Source: an uncultured Clostridium sp.
Lineage (GTDB): Bacteria > Cyanobacteriota > Vampirovibrionia > Gastranaerophilales > Gastranaerophilaceae
Assembly: GCA_958449715.1 (NCBI GenBank)
Contig: CAUDIU010000002.1
Span: 1-50,359 of the forward strand
Length of the DNA: 50,359 bases
Direction: 5' to 3'
The translations under genes and the position numbers were made by a program. The notes beneath the pieces are model-generated. The model was not told the DNA's origin. It searched no databases and saw only the letters and a list, made by a program, of their open reading frames with translations. Position 1 is the stretch's first letter, and the number at the start of each line of letters is the position of its first letter. Shown here one piece after another: positions 14,515-23,091 of the stretch.

Positions 14515-17500
14515 ATGCTACAGGAAGCTTCACGCGCTATAAATTCAGCATTCAATAACAGTTTTATAAAAAAATTAAGCCAATACCTTCACGATTGTGT
14601 AAGAGAAGAGGTAAAAAGCTCTACATTCAGAAACCTCAAAGGTGATAAGGATAATAAATGGATTTTCTTAAAAGGAGAAGAACAATTATTCTCTACAGGT
14701 GCTGAATATATTTCACTTGACGGAAGCGACCCTAAACTCACAGAATTAATGATTCAAAGCGATTTAGGTCAAAAAGATAAATACCTGATTTACGGCTATT
14801 TATTCTTAGTTGGCAAAAGTTCAAAATCTAAAAGACAAAATGAATTTTTAACTCCGCTTTTATACATGCCATGCAAGCTTGAACGTAACGGCGTAAATAT
14901 AAACTGCTTACCGCTTGATGAAGTTCTATCACTAAACACAGGTGCTTTAGCTGCACTTATGCGCAAAAATGATGATGAAGATGAAGTAGATTTACTCCTT
15001 GAAGGTATTTTAGATGTTGTACCTGATTTACCTATCACTCAAGATAAATTAAACATTTTCCTTACAACATTAAAATCACTTGTACCTGAAATAGAAATTG
15101 CTTCAAATATCGACGAATACAAAGAAGAAGATAACATAACTAAAGCAAAAGATTTTTATAAAGAAAAAATTGATGGCGAAAATTTAGACGAAATCATTGA
15201 AGAAGAAGAAAATGAGCAAGCTAAACAAAAAATGAAGCTTGAAAAAGTAGCTGTCACATACCAAAGTGCAATAATTCTTACTAAACGTCCATCAGTCACT
15301 GCAGGAGTATTACATGAACTAACCCAAATTGCAGAAAAACCATCAGGGACATATAGAGAAACAGCTCTAAACATAATTAATGAAGAATATGCACAAAGCA
15401 AAGAAAAATCAGTTCCGCTTAAAGATATGAATAAAATCACTGATTTTTACCCAATTACCCCTCTATCATTAAGCGACAGTCAGCTTCAAGTAATCAAAAA
15501 TATTGACAACAGCAAATTTGTAGCAGTACAAGGCCCACCAGGGACAGGAAAATCTCAAACAATCGTAAACCTTGTCGCTCACCTCGTTGCAAACGGGAAA
15601 ACAGTCCTGGTTGCATCACGCATGGACAAAGCAGTAGATGTTGTTGCAGAACGCCTGAATGACTTAGGTGCAAGTCACATGGCACTAAGAGCAGGACGTT
15701 TGAATTACCAAAGACAGCTTAGCGAAGAATTAAATAATTTACTTTCCCAAAATGCTGATTTAGATGAAGATGTAGAAGATATTCTGCTTGTCGACACAAA
15801 AGATATGAAAGACCATCTTGACATGCTTAAGAATATGGAAATGAAATCTGAGACCATAATTAAGCTTGAAAAAGATTGGCATGACAAATTATTGGAAGTT
15901 GAAGAGCAAGAAAAACTCTTAGGCAAAAAAGAATTTATCAAAAAAAGTCTTAAAAAAGGCGAAATTGATATTGTTGCCGGAATTATAAAAATTCTTGAAA
16001 GCAATATGGAAAAAGCAGGTTTTATATCTAAAATTGCAAATTTCACGAGTTTAGGACAACTTAAGAAAATCCTTAATCTTAAAGACTTTGAAGTAGATTA
16101 TGAAAATTTAGGAAAATTAAAACAAGAGCTTGATTTCGCAAATATGGAATGGTCTTTAAGAAAAATCGAAGCCGATATTCAAAAAACAGGCAATCTCCAT
16201 ATGCTATCAGAACAAATACGTACAATGAAACGCAAGCAAAAAACACTTGCTATAAATATTCTGAAAAATAAACGCAGAGAAGCCCTAAAAAGTTTATTGA
16301 GAGATGAAAACAAACGCAGAAGACTAAAAGTCCATGCAAAATCTCTTGTTACAAACAGAAAACGCCTGCAAACAAACATTTTGGAAGAAGAAGATTTCAG
16401 ACCGCTATTAGAAGCATTTCCATGCTGGTGTGTAACAACTTATGCAGTATCTGATTCATTACCATTGAAACCTGGAATGTTTGACGTTGCAATCATAGAT
16501 GAAGCTTCTCAATGTGATATAGCAAGCTGTTTCCCAATCCTTTTCCGCGCGAAACGTGCTGTAATTGTAGGTGATGACAAACAATTACCACACCTTTCAT
16601 TCTTGGAAAAAGCAAAAGAACAATCATTCTTAAGCCAATATGGAATTCCTGACAAATACCAGCTTATGTGGCGTTTCAGAACAAATTCAATGTTTGACCT
16701 GGCAGATTATTATTCTATGAATTCAGTTATGCTTGACGAACATTTTAGAAGTCTTCCACCAATTATTAACTTCTCAAATCACGAATTCTATAACGACAGA
16801 ATTCGCGTAATGAGAAAAGATAAAAGTGATGAAAAAGTACTGGAACTTGTAGAAGTATTGGACGGAAAAGTTGATTTCGATGCAACAAGAAACTTACCGG
16901 AAATCGAAGCTGTTGTAAAACGCTTACATGAAATAATCATTGAAGATGAAAGACAAAATCCTGATAACCCAGTATCAGTCGGTATAATTTCACCATTCAG
17001 AGCACAAGTAGAACAATTAAAAGTTTCTGTTTCAAAAGTTCTATCAGATTACATGATTAAAAAACACCAAATAGAAATCGGTACAGCTCACACATTCCAA
17101 GGTGATGAACGCGATATTATGCTTATTTCTTGGGCAATAGCAGATAACAGTTACAATCAAAGTTTGATATTCTTACAAAAACCAAACTTATTTAACGTAG
17201 CTATCACAAGAGGAAGAAACAAAGTCATCAACTTTATTTCACGTAATCCTCGAGAACTTCCAGAAGGACATTTCAGAAACTATGTTTCATATATGCAATT
17301 ATATCAAGATAGAAAACAAGCAATGCTATCTGGAGAAATTGATGAAAACATATATAAAAATTCCCTAGAACGTGAAGTAGCAGAAAAAATAAGAGAATTA
17401 GATCACAAAGTAGTAGCAGGAGCAGATATTGCAGGCTTAAGCGCTGATTTACTTGTAGATGACAAATTTGTAATTGAGATTGACGGCTTAGATGACAAAA

Positions 17501-17634
17501 TCAAATCTCACATTTCAAATATGAAAAAACAAGCAATAATTGAACGCTCAGGCTATAAAGTGAAACGTATAACATTCAGAGAATGGCAATATTCTCCAAA
17601 AGCTTGCCTTGATAGAGTTTTAATTGAAAATTAA
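14515..17634 (+). CDS. Superfamily 1 (DNA2/UPF1-like) helicase with C-terminal nuclease-like domain
   Basis: This 1039-residue protein has all SF1 motifs: Walker A GPPGTGKSQT (about 340-349), Walker B IIDEASQCD, motif III VGDDKQLP, motif IV ISPFRAQ, motif V GTAHTFQGDE and motif VI VAITRGRNK. A charged helical insertion of about 280 residues (roughly 380-640), rich in Lys/Glu/Leu, separates motifs I and II and is probably a coiled coil. The last 95 residues read LSADLLVDDKFVIEIDG and later GYKVKRITFREW. This is the pattern of Vsr/DUF559/RAP-type PD-(D/E)xK-like domains. The DNA or RNA target is unknown. ATAGGAG lies 7 bases before the ATG. It could be a housekeeping repair protein or a stand-alone defence helicase-nuclease. 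Confidence 0.88.
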   Translation: MLQEASRAINSAFNNSFIKKLSQYLHDCVREEVKSSTFRNLKGDKDNKWIFLKGEEQLFSTGAEYISLDGSDPKLTELMIQSDLGQKDKYLIYGYLFLVGKSSKSKRQNEFLTPLLYMPCKLERNGVNINCLPLDEVLSLNTGALAALMRKNDDEDEVDLLLEGILDVVPDLPITQDKLNIFLTTLKSLVPEIEIASNIDEYKEEDNITKAKDFYKEKIDGENLDEIIEEEENEQAKQKMKLEKVAVTYQSAIILTKRPSVTAGVLHELTQIAEKPSGTYRETALNIINEEYAQSKEKSVPLKDMNKITDFYPITPLSLSDSQLQVIKNIDNSKFVAVQGPPGTGKSQTIVNLVAHLVANGKTVLVASRMDKAVDVVAERLNDLGASHMALRAGRLNYQRQLSEELNNLLSQNADLDEDVEDILLVDTKDMKDHLDMLKNMEMKSETIIKLEKDWHDKLLEVEEQEKLLGKKEFIKKSLKKGEIDIVAGIIKILESNMEKAGFISKIANFTSLGQLKKILNLKDFEVDYENLGKLKQELDFANMEWSLRKIEADIQKTGNLHMLSEQIRTMKRKQKTLAINILKNKRREALKSLLRDENKRRRLKVHAKSLVTNRKRLQTNILEEEDFRPLLEAFPCWCVTTYAVSDSLPLKPGMFDVAIIDEASQCDIASCFPILFRAKRAVIVGDDKQLPHLSFLEKAKEQSFLSQYGIPDKYQLMWRFRTNSMFDLADYYSMNSVMLDEHFRSLPPIINFSNHEFYNDRIRVMRKDKSDEKVLELVEVLDGKVDFDATRNLPEIEAVVKRLHEIIIEDERQNPDNPVSVGIISPFRAQVEQLKVSVSKVLSDYMIKKHQIEIGTAHTFQGDERDIMLISWAIADNSYNQSLIFLQKPNLFNVAITRGRNKVINFISRNPRELPEGHFRNYVSYMQLYQDRKQAMLSGEIDENIYKNSLEREVAEKIRELDHKVVAGADIAGLSADLLVDDKFVIEIDGLDDKIKSHISNMKKQAIIERSGYKVKRITFREWQYSPKACLDRVLIEN

Positions 17635-17641
17635 GAAATAA

Positions 17642-17672
17642 AAAAAGACCGTTTTAATAACGGTCTTTTTTA
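17642..17672. terminator. Bidirectional intrinsic terminator
   Basis: The stem AAAAAGACCGTT (17642-17653) pairs with AACGGTCTTTTT (17659-17670), 5-base loop, between the convergent helicase and fabF genes. Confidence 0.92.
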
Positions 17673-17688
17673 TTATAAATAATCTAAT

Positions 17689-18942
17689 TTATTTTACATC
17701 TCTGATAACAACTGAAGCATTTTGTCCACCAAATCCAAATGAATTTGACAATGCAACATGGATATCTGCTTTTCTAGCTTTATGAGGTACATAATCTAAG
17801 TTACCAACTTTTTCATCTTGATTATCAAGATTGATTGTTGGAGGAACAATACCTTCATTAATAGCTTTTACACAAGCGATACATTCAACAGCACCTGTTG
17901 CACCTAACAAGTGACCGTGCATTGATTTTGTTGAACTTACTAATAATTTTTTATTAGTTTCTTTATCACCAAACAAGCCTTCAATAGCTTTAGATTCAGC
18001 GATATCACCTAAGCCTGTGCTTGTACCATGAGCATTAATATAATCAACATCTTCAGGTTTCAAACCAGCATCTTCAAGTGCAAATTGCATAGAATGAGTT
18101 GCACCTTGACCTTCAGGATCAGGAGCTACAACATCATAAGCATCAGCTGTTTGACCATATCCAACAACTTCGCCATAAATTTTTGCACCACGTTTTTTAG
18201 CATGCTCATATTCTTCTAAAATAAGAACACCAGCACCTTCAGACATAACGAAACCATCTCTTTCAACATCCCAAGGACGAGAAGCTTTAGTTGGTTCATC
18301 GTTACGTTTTGATAAAGTTCTTGCACTAGAGAAAGCTCCTATACCAACATCGCAAATAGTAGCTTCTGCACCGCCTGTAACCATAATATCTGCATCACCA
18401 TACTGAATAGCACGGAATGCATCACCTACAGAATGAGTACCTGTAGCACAAGCTGATACAACAACTTTATTAATACCTTTAAATCCATATTTCATTGAAA
18501 TACGACCAGATGCCATATTCACAATCATCATAGGAATTGTAAACGGAGAACATTTGTTAGGACCTTTTTCCAAAATTCTAACATGATTTTCTTCAAAAGT
18601 TCTGAAACCGCCTGCTGCAGAACTTACAATAACACCTATTTTATAAGGATCAACATCCTTAACTTCTTCTAATTTGGCATCTTTAATTGCTTCATCAGCT
18701 GCAATTACTGCAAACTGAATATATCTGTCCATTTTTTTAGCTTCTTTAGGATCAAGATACTGCTCAGGATCAAAATTTTTACATTCACCTGATATTTTTA
18801 CAACGTGCTTACTGATATCAATAAGCTCTGATGTACTAATTCCACTTTTTCCTTCAACAAGACTATTCCAAAATTTATCAACACCGACACCAAATGGTGT
18901 AACCGCTCCAAGTCCTGTGATAACTACTCTTCTTTTTGTCAT
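17689..18942 (-). CDS. fabF: 3-oxoacyl-ACP synthase II (KAS II)
   Basis: This enzyme condenses malonyl-ACP with a growing acyl-ACP in type II fatty acid synthesis. The 417 residues match the family length. The nucleophile Cys165 is in SACATGTHS. The two catalytic His lie in NAHGTSTGLGD and SMHGHLLGA. The ending SFGFGGQNASVV is typical of KAS enzymes. An AGGTAAAGAG site precedes the ATG. It is the last gene of the fab block, 139 bases after acpP, with a conserved-looking hairpin in that gap. Confidence 0.97.
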   Translation of the reverse strand: MTKRRVVITGLGAVTPFGVGVDKFWNSLVEGKSGISTSELIDISKHVVKISGECKNFDPEQYLDPKEAKKMDRYIQFAVIAADEAIKDAKLEEVKDVDPYKIGVIVSSAAGGFRTFEENHVRILEKGPNKCSPFTIPMMIVNMASGRISMKYGFKGINKVVVSACATGTHSVGDAFRAIQYGDADIMVTGGAEATICDVGIGAFSSARTLSKRNDEPTKASRPWDVERDGFVMSEGAGVLILEEYEHAKKRGAKIYGEVVGYGQTADAYDVVAPDPEGQGATHSMQFALEDAGLKPEDVDYINAHGTSTGLGDIAESKAIEGLFGDKETNKKLLVSSTKSMHGHLLGATGAVECIACVKAINEGIVPPTINLDNQDEKVGNLDYVPHKARKADIHVALSNSFGFGGQNASVVIRDVK

Positions 18943-18977
18943 CTCTTTACCTTTTTAAAACTATCTTTGAAATATAC

Positions 18978-19009
18978 GAGGGGAAAATCAATATTAAATT
19001 TTCGCCCTC
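18978..19009 (-). other. Stem-loop in the acpP-fabF intergenic region
   Basis: GAGGGGAAAAT (18978-18988) pairs with ATTTTC-g-CCCTC (18998-19009), 11 base pairs with one bulged base and a 9-base loop. There is no T tract, so it is not a standard terminator. It may be an mRNA processing or stability element that separates the very abundant acpP message from fabF. Confidence 0.5.
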
Positions 19010-19081
19010 GCAACTTTTTATAAAATCTCACCAAATATCTTGAAAATCAGCGGATATCTAAGTGACTACGAAATGTAGTGC

Positions 19082-19312
19082 TTATTTGTGAGAGTCGATG
19101 TAGTTAACTGCATCTTGTACAGTTTGAATTTTTTCAGCTTCTTCATCAGGGATTTCGCAACCGAATTCTTCTTCGAAAGCCATAACTAATTCTACTGTAT
19201 CTAAAGAGTCAGCACCTAAGTCAGCTGTAAAGCTAGCTTCTGGAGTAACTAAAGCTTCATCAACGCTTAATTGATCTACAACAACTTTTTTTACTTTTTC
19301 AAATGTACTCAT
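19082..19312 (-). CDS. acpP: Acyl carrier protein
   Basis: The 76-residue acidic protein carries fatty acyl chains on a phosphopantetheine arm. The attachment Ser36 is in GADSLDTVEL, followed by the family block FEEEFGCEIPDEEAEKI. I start at 19312 because GAGGAAA lies upstream with normal spacing; the frame from 19327 would add five residues and consume the ribosome binding site. It has its own promoter inside the fab block (19364-19392), fitting the high demand for ACP. Confidence 0.97.
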   Translation of the reverse strand: MSTFEKVKKVVVDQLSVDEALVTPEASFTADLGADSLDTVELVMAFEEEFGCEIPDEEAEKIQTVQDAVNYIDSHK

Positions 19313-19363
19313 TTCTAATTTCCTCATAATTTAAATTGTATACTATACTATTTGTTCTCTAAT

Positions 19364-19392
19364 ATTATACTTAGAGCAAGATTTTTTTGCAA
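19364..19392 (-). promoter_or_regulatory. Internal promoter of acpP
   Basis: On the minus strand: TTGCAA (19392-19387), 17 bases, and a perfect TATAAT (19369-19364). The leader to the acpP start is about 45 bases. Confidence 0.7.
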
Positions 19393-19410
19393 GGAATTTA
19401 CAATCCTAGA

Positions 19411-19447
19411 GCCATATTGTTAAAAATCTTTACTTTTTTAACATGGC
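19411..19447 (-). other. Hairpin between fabG and the acpP promoter
   Basis: A nine-base-pair perfect TGTTAAAAA / TTTTTAACA with outer GCCAT / ATGGC pairing and a small bulge, directly after the fabG stop. It lacks a downstream T run and is a possible weak terminator or 3' protection hairpin. Confidence 0.45.
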
Positions 19448-19452
19448 CAGAA

Positions 19453-20184
19453 TTATATGATTAAAGCCCCTGCAACTTCGATTGCTTGACCTGAAACATA
19501 ATCAGCATCTAGAGCTAAATATTTAACAGTTTTAGCAATATCTTCAGGAGTTCCTAATCTCTTCATAGGAATAGCTTTCAAGTATTCATCGATATTAGGA
19601 AGGTTTGCTGTCATAGCTGTTTGAATAAATCCAGGACATACAGCATTAACTCTGATATTTCTTGAACCGAATTCTTTAGCTAAAGTTTTTGTTAAACCAA
19701 CCAAACCAGCTTTTGAAGCAGAGTAGTTAGCTTGACCTGGGTTACCATGTAAGCCTACTACACTTGACATATTGATAATAGAACCTTGACGAGCTTTCAT
19801 CATATATTTGATTACAGCATGAGTTACGCAATAAGCACTTGTTAAGTTAATTTTAATAACTCTTTCCCATTGTTCCATATCCATTCTAATGAACAAACCG
19901 TCTTTTGTAATACCAGCATTATTTAATAAAACATCGATTTTGCCATGTTCAGCAATCATTTTATCAACATTTTCTTGTACAGCAACAGGATCTGAAACAT
20001 CAAATCTGTAAAAATAAGCATTTGCACCTAATTCTTTAATTTCATCTAAAGCAGGTTGAGCTTTTTCTGCTTCGCAAATATCGTTGATAATGATATCACA
20101 ACCAGCTTTTGCAAGTTCTTTTGCACAAGCTAAACCGATACCGCGAGAACCGCCTGTTACTAATGCAATTTTTCTTTCTGTCAT
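19453..20184 (-). CDS. fabG: 3-oxoacyl-ACP reductase
   Basis: This short-chain dehydrogenase does the NADPH-dependent keto reduction in fatty acid elongation. In its 243 residues, TGGSRGIGLA (10-19) binds the cofactor and NNAG (88-91) stabilises the fold. The catalytic set is Ser140/141, Tyr154 and Lys158 (YSASK), and VCPGFIQTAM follows. A GGAG site precedes the ATG. It lies 38 bases downstream of fabD in the same transcript. Confidence 0.96.
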   Translation of the reverse strand: MTERKIALVTGGSRGIGLACAKELAKAGCDIIINDICEAEKAQPALDEIKELGANAYFYRFDVSDPVAVQENVDKMIAEHGKIDVLLNNAGITKDGLFIRMDMEQWERVIKINLTSAYCVTHAVIKYMMKARQGSIINMSSVVGLHGNPGQANYSASKAGLVGLTKTLAKEFGSRNIRVNAVCPGFIQTAMTANLPNIDEYLKAIPMKRLGTPEDIAKTVKYLALDADYVSGQAIEVAGALII

Positions 20185-20222
20185 GAATTTTCTCCTTATT
20201 AATTATAGGATGTTACTCCTAA

Positions 20223-21170
20223 CTATACACACACTAATTCTTCTTTCAAAGATTGAACTGTAGCATCTAAAGATGCTTTATCATAAATATTAAATACTTT
20301 TGCTTCAGGTGCAATTTTCTTATTCAAACCTGCAAGAACTTTGCCAGGTCCAATTTCAACAAAAATTTCAACACCTTCAGATGCCATTTTTTGGATTGTT
20401 TGTGTCCAATGAACTGAAGAATAAATTTGTTTTGGCATTTTAGCTCTAAAATCAGAACTTTCAGTTGTTGCAGACGCATCAACATTTGTAACAACAGGAA
20501 TTTGAGCGTTATTTAATTCAAGTTCAGATACAAAAGCTTCAAACTCATGTCCTGCATTTTCCATAAACTTAGAGTGGAATGCACCTGATACAGCTAAAGG
20601 AACTACTCTTCTTGCTCCTTTTGCTAATAATAATTCCCCAGCTTTTGCAACTGCAGCTTCATCACCTGTGATTACAACTTGAGCAGGCGAATTATAGTTT
20701 GCGACATCGACATAACCTACTTGAGATGCTTCTTTCAATGCTTCTTCTAAAGCACCTTCAGGTGCATTTAAAATTGCAGACATTGCACCACCATGAGTTG
20801 CACCCATTAAATCTGCTCTTTTTTGAATAGCTTTTAAAGCTGTATCCAAAGACATAACACCTGCTGAATACATTGCACAATATTCACCCAAAGAATGACC
20901 TGCAACAAAATCAGGTTTAACATTCAATTGAGATTTCAAAGCTTCTAATGCTGCGATAGACATTGTAACAATACAAGGTTGAGTGTTTACAGTTTGTTTC
21001 AAAGCATCCTCTGGTCCTTCAAAACACAATGTTGTAATACTTTTTCCTAAAACATTATCTGCTGTATCAAATACAGATTTTGCACTTTCAAAATTATCAT
21101 ACAAATCTTTGCCCATACCTACAGCTTGTGATCCTTGTCCTGGGAAAAGAAAAGCTATTCTTTTTGTCAT
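20223..21170 (-). CDS. fabD: Malonyl-CoA:ACP transacylase
   Basis: It loads malonyl groups from CoA to ACP. The 315-residue protein opens with LFPGQGSQAVGMG. It has the nucleophile Ser93 in GHSLGEY and a later catalytic His in GAFHSKFM. Start at 21170 (MTKRIAFLFPGQG) is set by GAGAGGGA upstream. The open frame to 21248 only adds a hydrophobic stretch translated from the promoter region. A promoter with 17-base spacing lies at 21201-21229, so fabD, fabG and downstream genes form a transcript separate from fabH. Confidence 0.97.
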   Translation of the reverse strand: MTKRIAFLFPGQGSQAVGMGKDLYDNFESAKSVFDTADNVLGKSITTLCFEGPEDALKQTVNTQPCIVTMSIAALEALKSQLNVKPDFVAGHSLGEYCAMYSAGVMSLDTALKAIQKRADLMGATHGGAMSAILNAPEGALEEALKEASQVGYVDVANYNSPAQVVITGDEAAVAKAGELLLAKGARRVVPLAVSGAFHSKFMENAGHEFEAFVSELELNNAQIPVVTNVDASATTESSDFRAKMPKQIYSSVHWTQTIQKMASEGVEIFVEIGPGKVLAGLNKKIAPEAKVFNIYDKASLDATVQSLKEELVCV

Positions 21171-21200
21171 ATCATATCCCTCTCTTTTAATTATGTATAA

Positions 21201-21229
21201 ATTATAATACAAACACCCTAAAATTACAA
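21201..21229 (-). promoter_or_regulatory. Promoter of fabD-fabG
   Basis: On the minus strand: TTGTAA (21229-21224), 17 bases, perfect TATAAT (21206-21201), then a leader with GAGAGGGA before fabD. Confidence 0.7.
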
Positions 21230-21260
21230 CAATAATAAAGACATACAAAAAGTATGCCTT
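21230..21260 (-). terminator. Intrinsic terminator after the unknown Cys-motif gene
   Basis: A nine-pair stem (21238-21246 with 21252-21260, one G-U pair) with a T-rich tail on the minus strand. It separates the gene at 21294-21848 from the fabD promoter. Confidence 0.65.
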
Positions 21261-21293
21261 TATTAAATTATTAAATTATTAAATAAAGAATAT

Positions 21294-21848
21294 TTAATAA
21301 CTATATTCGCAATTTTCAATATTTACAAGATTACCATTATTATCAATAGTCAACTGCATTGATTTTAATGTTTGTTCATAACTGAACATTTGTAAAAGCT
21401 GATCATCTGTTAAATCTTTCTTATTTTTCTTTGATAGCTCAAGATATTCTTTTTTTCCATCAACTAAATCTCTTAATGCAAGTGCAGCTAAGTCAATTGC
21501 TCCTTGCTTTCCTCTCATATTAGTTTCATGTCCTCTGCAACTATAACAAGTCCCAAGTTTAGGATCTTCTCGTTTTGTAATTTTACTATTTTCCAAAAGA
21601 GTTTCTTTCAATTGATTAAATTCTCTATCTAATTTTAATTTTTCTTGATTTTGCTGTTGATTATTTAAAAGAGTTTTAATAGCATCTTCTTCGTTATTAA
21701 CATCTATTACATTAGTAGGTTTAGAAGTAATATTATACTTACCTTCTGTAAAAACAGAATTAAGATTTTGATTTGTAACACTATTAGTACTATTAGTATG
21801 ATTATTCTCTTGTGGTCCTAAAATTTTATTAATTGATAGAAACCCCAT
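21294..21848 (-). CDS. Unknown protein with a CxxC motif, inside the fab region
   Basis: The start at 21848 (MGFLSINKILGPQ) follows a strong AAAGGAG; the longer frame would translate that site. The 184-residue protein has an Asn/Gln/Thr-rich N-terminal half without clear structure. A conserved-looking C-terminal half (about 100-184) holds GTCYSCRGHE, an AALALRDLVDGKKEY helix and a Lys/Asp-rich helix. No family is recognised. There is no signal peptide or membrane segment. A very strong terminator-like hairpin lies just before its ribosome binding site, so expression would need read-through from fabH or an antitermination event. Confidence 0.65.
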   Translation of the reverse strand: MGFLSINKILGPQENNHTNSTNSVTNQNLNSVFTEGKYNITSKPTNVIDVNNEEDAIKTLLNNQQQNQEKLKLDREFNQLKETLLENSKITKREDPKLGTCYSCRGHETNMRGKQGAIDLAALALRDLVDGKKEYLELSKKNKKDLTDDQLLQMFSYEQTLKSMQLTIDNNGNLVNIENCEYSY

Positions 21849-21865
21849 ATATTCTCCTTTCAACA

Positions 21866-21904
21866 AAAAGACTTTATTAAACTTATATTTTAATAAAGTC
21901 TTTT
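21866..21904 (-). terminator. Strong terminator or attenuator hairpin upstream of the CxxC-protein gene
   Basis: A 16-base-pair perfect stem (21866-21881 with 21889-21904) and a T run on the minus strand. The ribosome binding site of the next gene starts about 7 bases after it. It probably ends the yceD-rpmF-plsX-fabH transcript. No promoter fits between hairpin and ribosome binding site. Confidence 0.8.
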
Positions 21905-22075
21905 ATTTATATAAATTTGCTATATTTTTTATATATTGTTAAGTTTTATAAAACTTTTTATGCAACTTATTTAATTATTTATTTTTTACAGAAGATTTTG
22001 AAAAGACATTGTCATTAAAAAGACCAAGTTTTTCTTTACAAGAATGGATTGTTTCAAGGTTATAAATAATACCCA

Positions 22076-23086
22076 TTAACAAATTCCTTCTCTTAGTCTC
22101 ACGATAGCACCACCCCATGTCATACCTGCGCCAAAACCGCAAAGTACAGCAGTAGTACCTAATTTTACATTACCTTTTTCTACACTCTCTGCTAACGCAA
22201 TAGGAATAGAAGCTGCTGATGTATTTCCATAGTATTTAATATTTGTAACTACTTTATCATCAGAATATCCCAATCTTTCTTGAACAGCTTGAATAATTCT
22301 AATATTAGCTTGGTGCGGAATTAGATAATCAATATCTTCAGCTTTTAACCCTGCATTAGTGATTAAATTTTCTACATAATGAGGAAGAATTTTTGCAACG
22401 AATGTATATACTCCGCGGCCATTCATTCTAATGCCTTTTGGTTTTTCTTCATATTGTTCAACCAAAGGACAATTTTTTCCATCAAATGATAATTCAATTA
22501 AATTACCATAGTTACCATCAGCTTTAATATCAATTGCTATAATATCATCAATACCGTCTTCAGCTTGAGTAACAACCATTGCACCAGCACCGTCACCAAA
22601 TAAAATTGAAGTTGATCTGTCTTCCCAATTTACTAAACGAGAATTATTATCAGTTGCAACAATCAAAATATTTTTGTACATTCCAGATGCAACATAAGCT
22701 CTTGCAATACTTAAACCATAAATTAATCCTGAGCAAGCTGCTGTAATATCAAATGCAGGAATTTGAGCTTTTATACCTAATCTTTGATGAATATGACAAG
22801 CGATTGCCGGATATAAATCAGGTGGAGCAGAAGATGCTGCAACTATTAAATCAATATCATCAGGATTCATTTTAGCTTTTTCCAAAGCTCTTTGAGCTGC
22901 TTCAAATCCTAAATCAATTGCGTTTTGTTCACCTGATACAACACGTCTTTCTTTAATACCAGTTCTGGTATAAATCCATTCGTCTGATGTTTCATACAAT
23001 TTTGTTAAATCATCATTTGTAATAACTGTTTCAGGTAAACTATATCCTACCCCTGCAATTCTCAATGGAATTAATTTATCTGTCAT
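22076..23086 (-). CDS. fabH: 3-oxoacyl-ACP synthase III (KAS III)
   Basis: It starts fatty acid synthesis by condensing acetyl-CoA (or another acyl-CoA) with malonyl-ACP. In its 336 residues, the nucleophile Cys118 is in TAACSG, the catalytic His is in PHQANIRI and the Asn is in GNTSAASIP. The ending CGFGAGMTWGGAI is diagnostic. It lies 5 bases after plsX. A gap of about 170 AT-rich bases follows before the strong hairpin at 21866-21904; I see no other gene or promoter of note in it. Confidence 0.97.
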   Translation of the reverse strand: MTDKLIPLRIAGVGYSLPETVITNDDLTKLYETSDEWIYTRTGIKERRVVSGEQNAIDLGFEAAQRALEKAKMNPDDIDLIVAASSAPPDLYPAIACHIHQRLGIKAQIPAFDITAACSGLIYGLSIARAYVASGMYKNILIVATDNNSRLVNWEDRSTSILFGDGAGAMVVTQAEDGIDDIIAIDIKADGNYGNLIELSFDGKNCPLVEQYEEKPKGIRMNGRGVYTFVAKILPHYVENLITNAGLKAEDIDYLIPHQANIRIIQAVQERLGYSDDKVVTNIKYYGNTSAASIPIALAESVEKGNVKLGTTAVLCGFGAGMTWGGAIVRLREGIC

Positions 23087-23091
23087 ATATT

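Noticed and set aside
15705..16046. Ser/Phe-rich open frame antisense to the helicase insertion
   Set aside because: It mirrors the Lys/Glu-rich coiled region of the helicase; no start signal and no recognisable domain.
21171..21248. Hydrophobic N-terminal extension of FabD
   Set aside because: It is translated from the fabD promoter and leader; FabD has no membrane anchor, and the correct ATG has GAGAGGGA.
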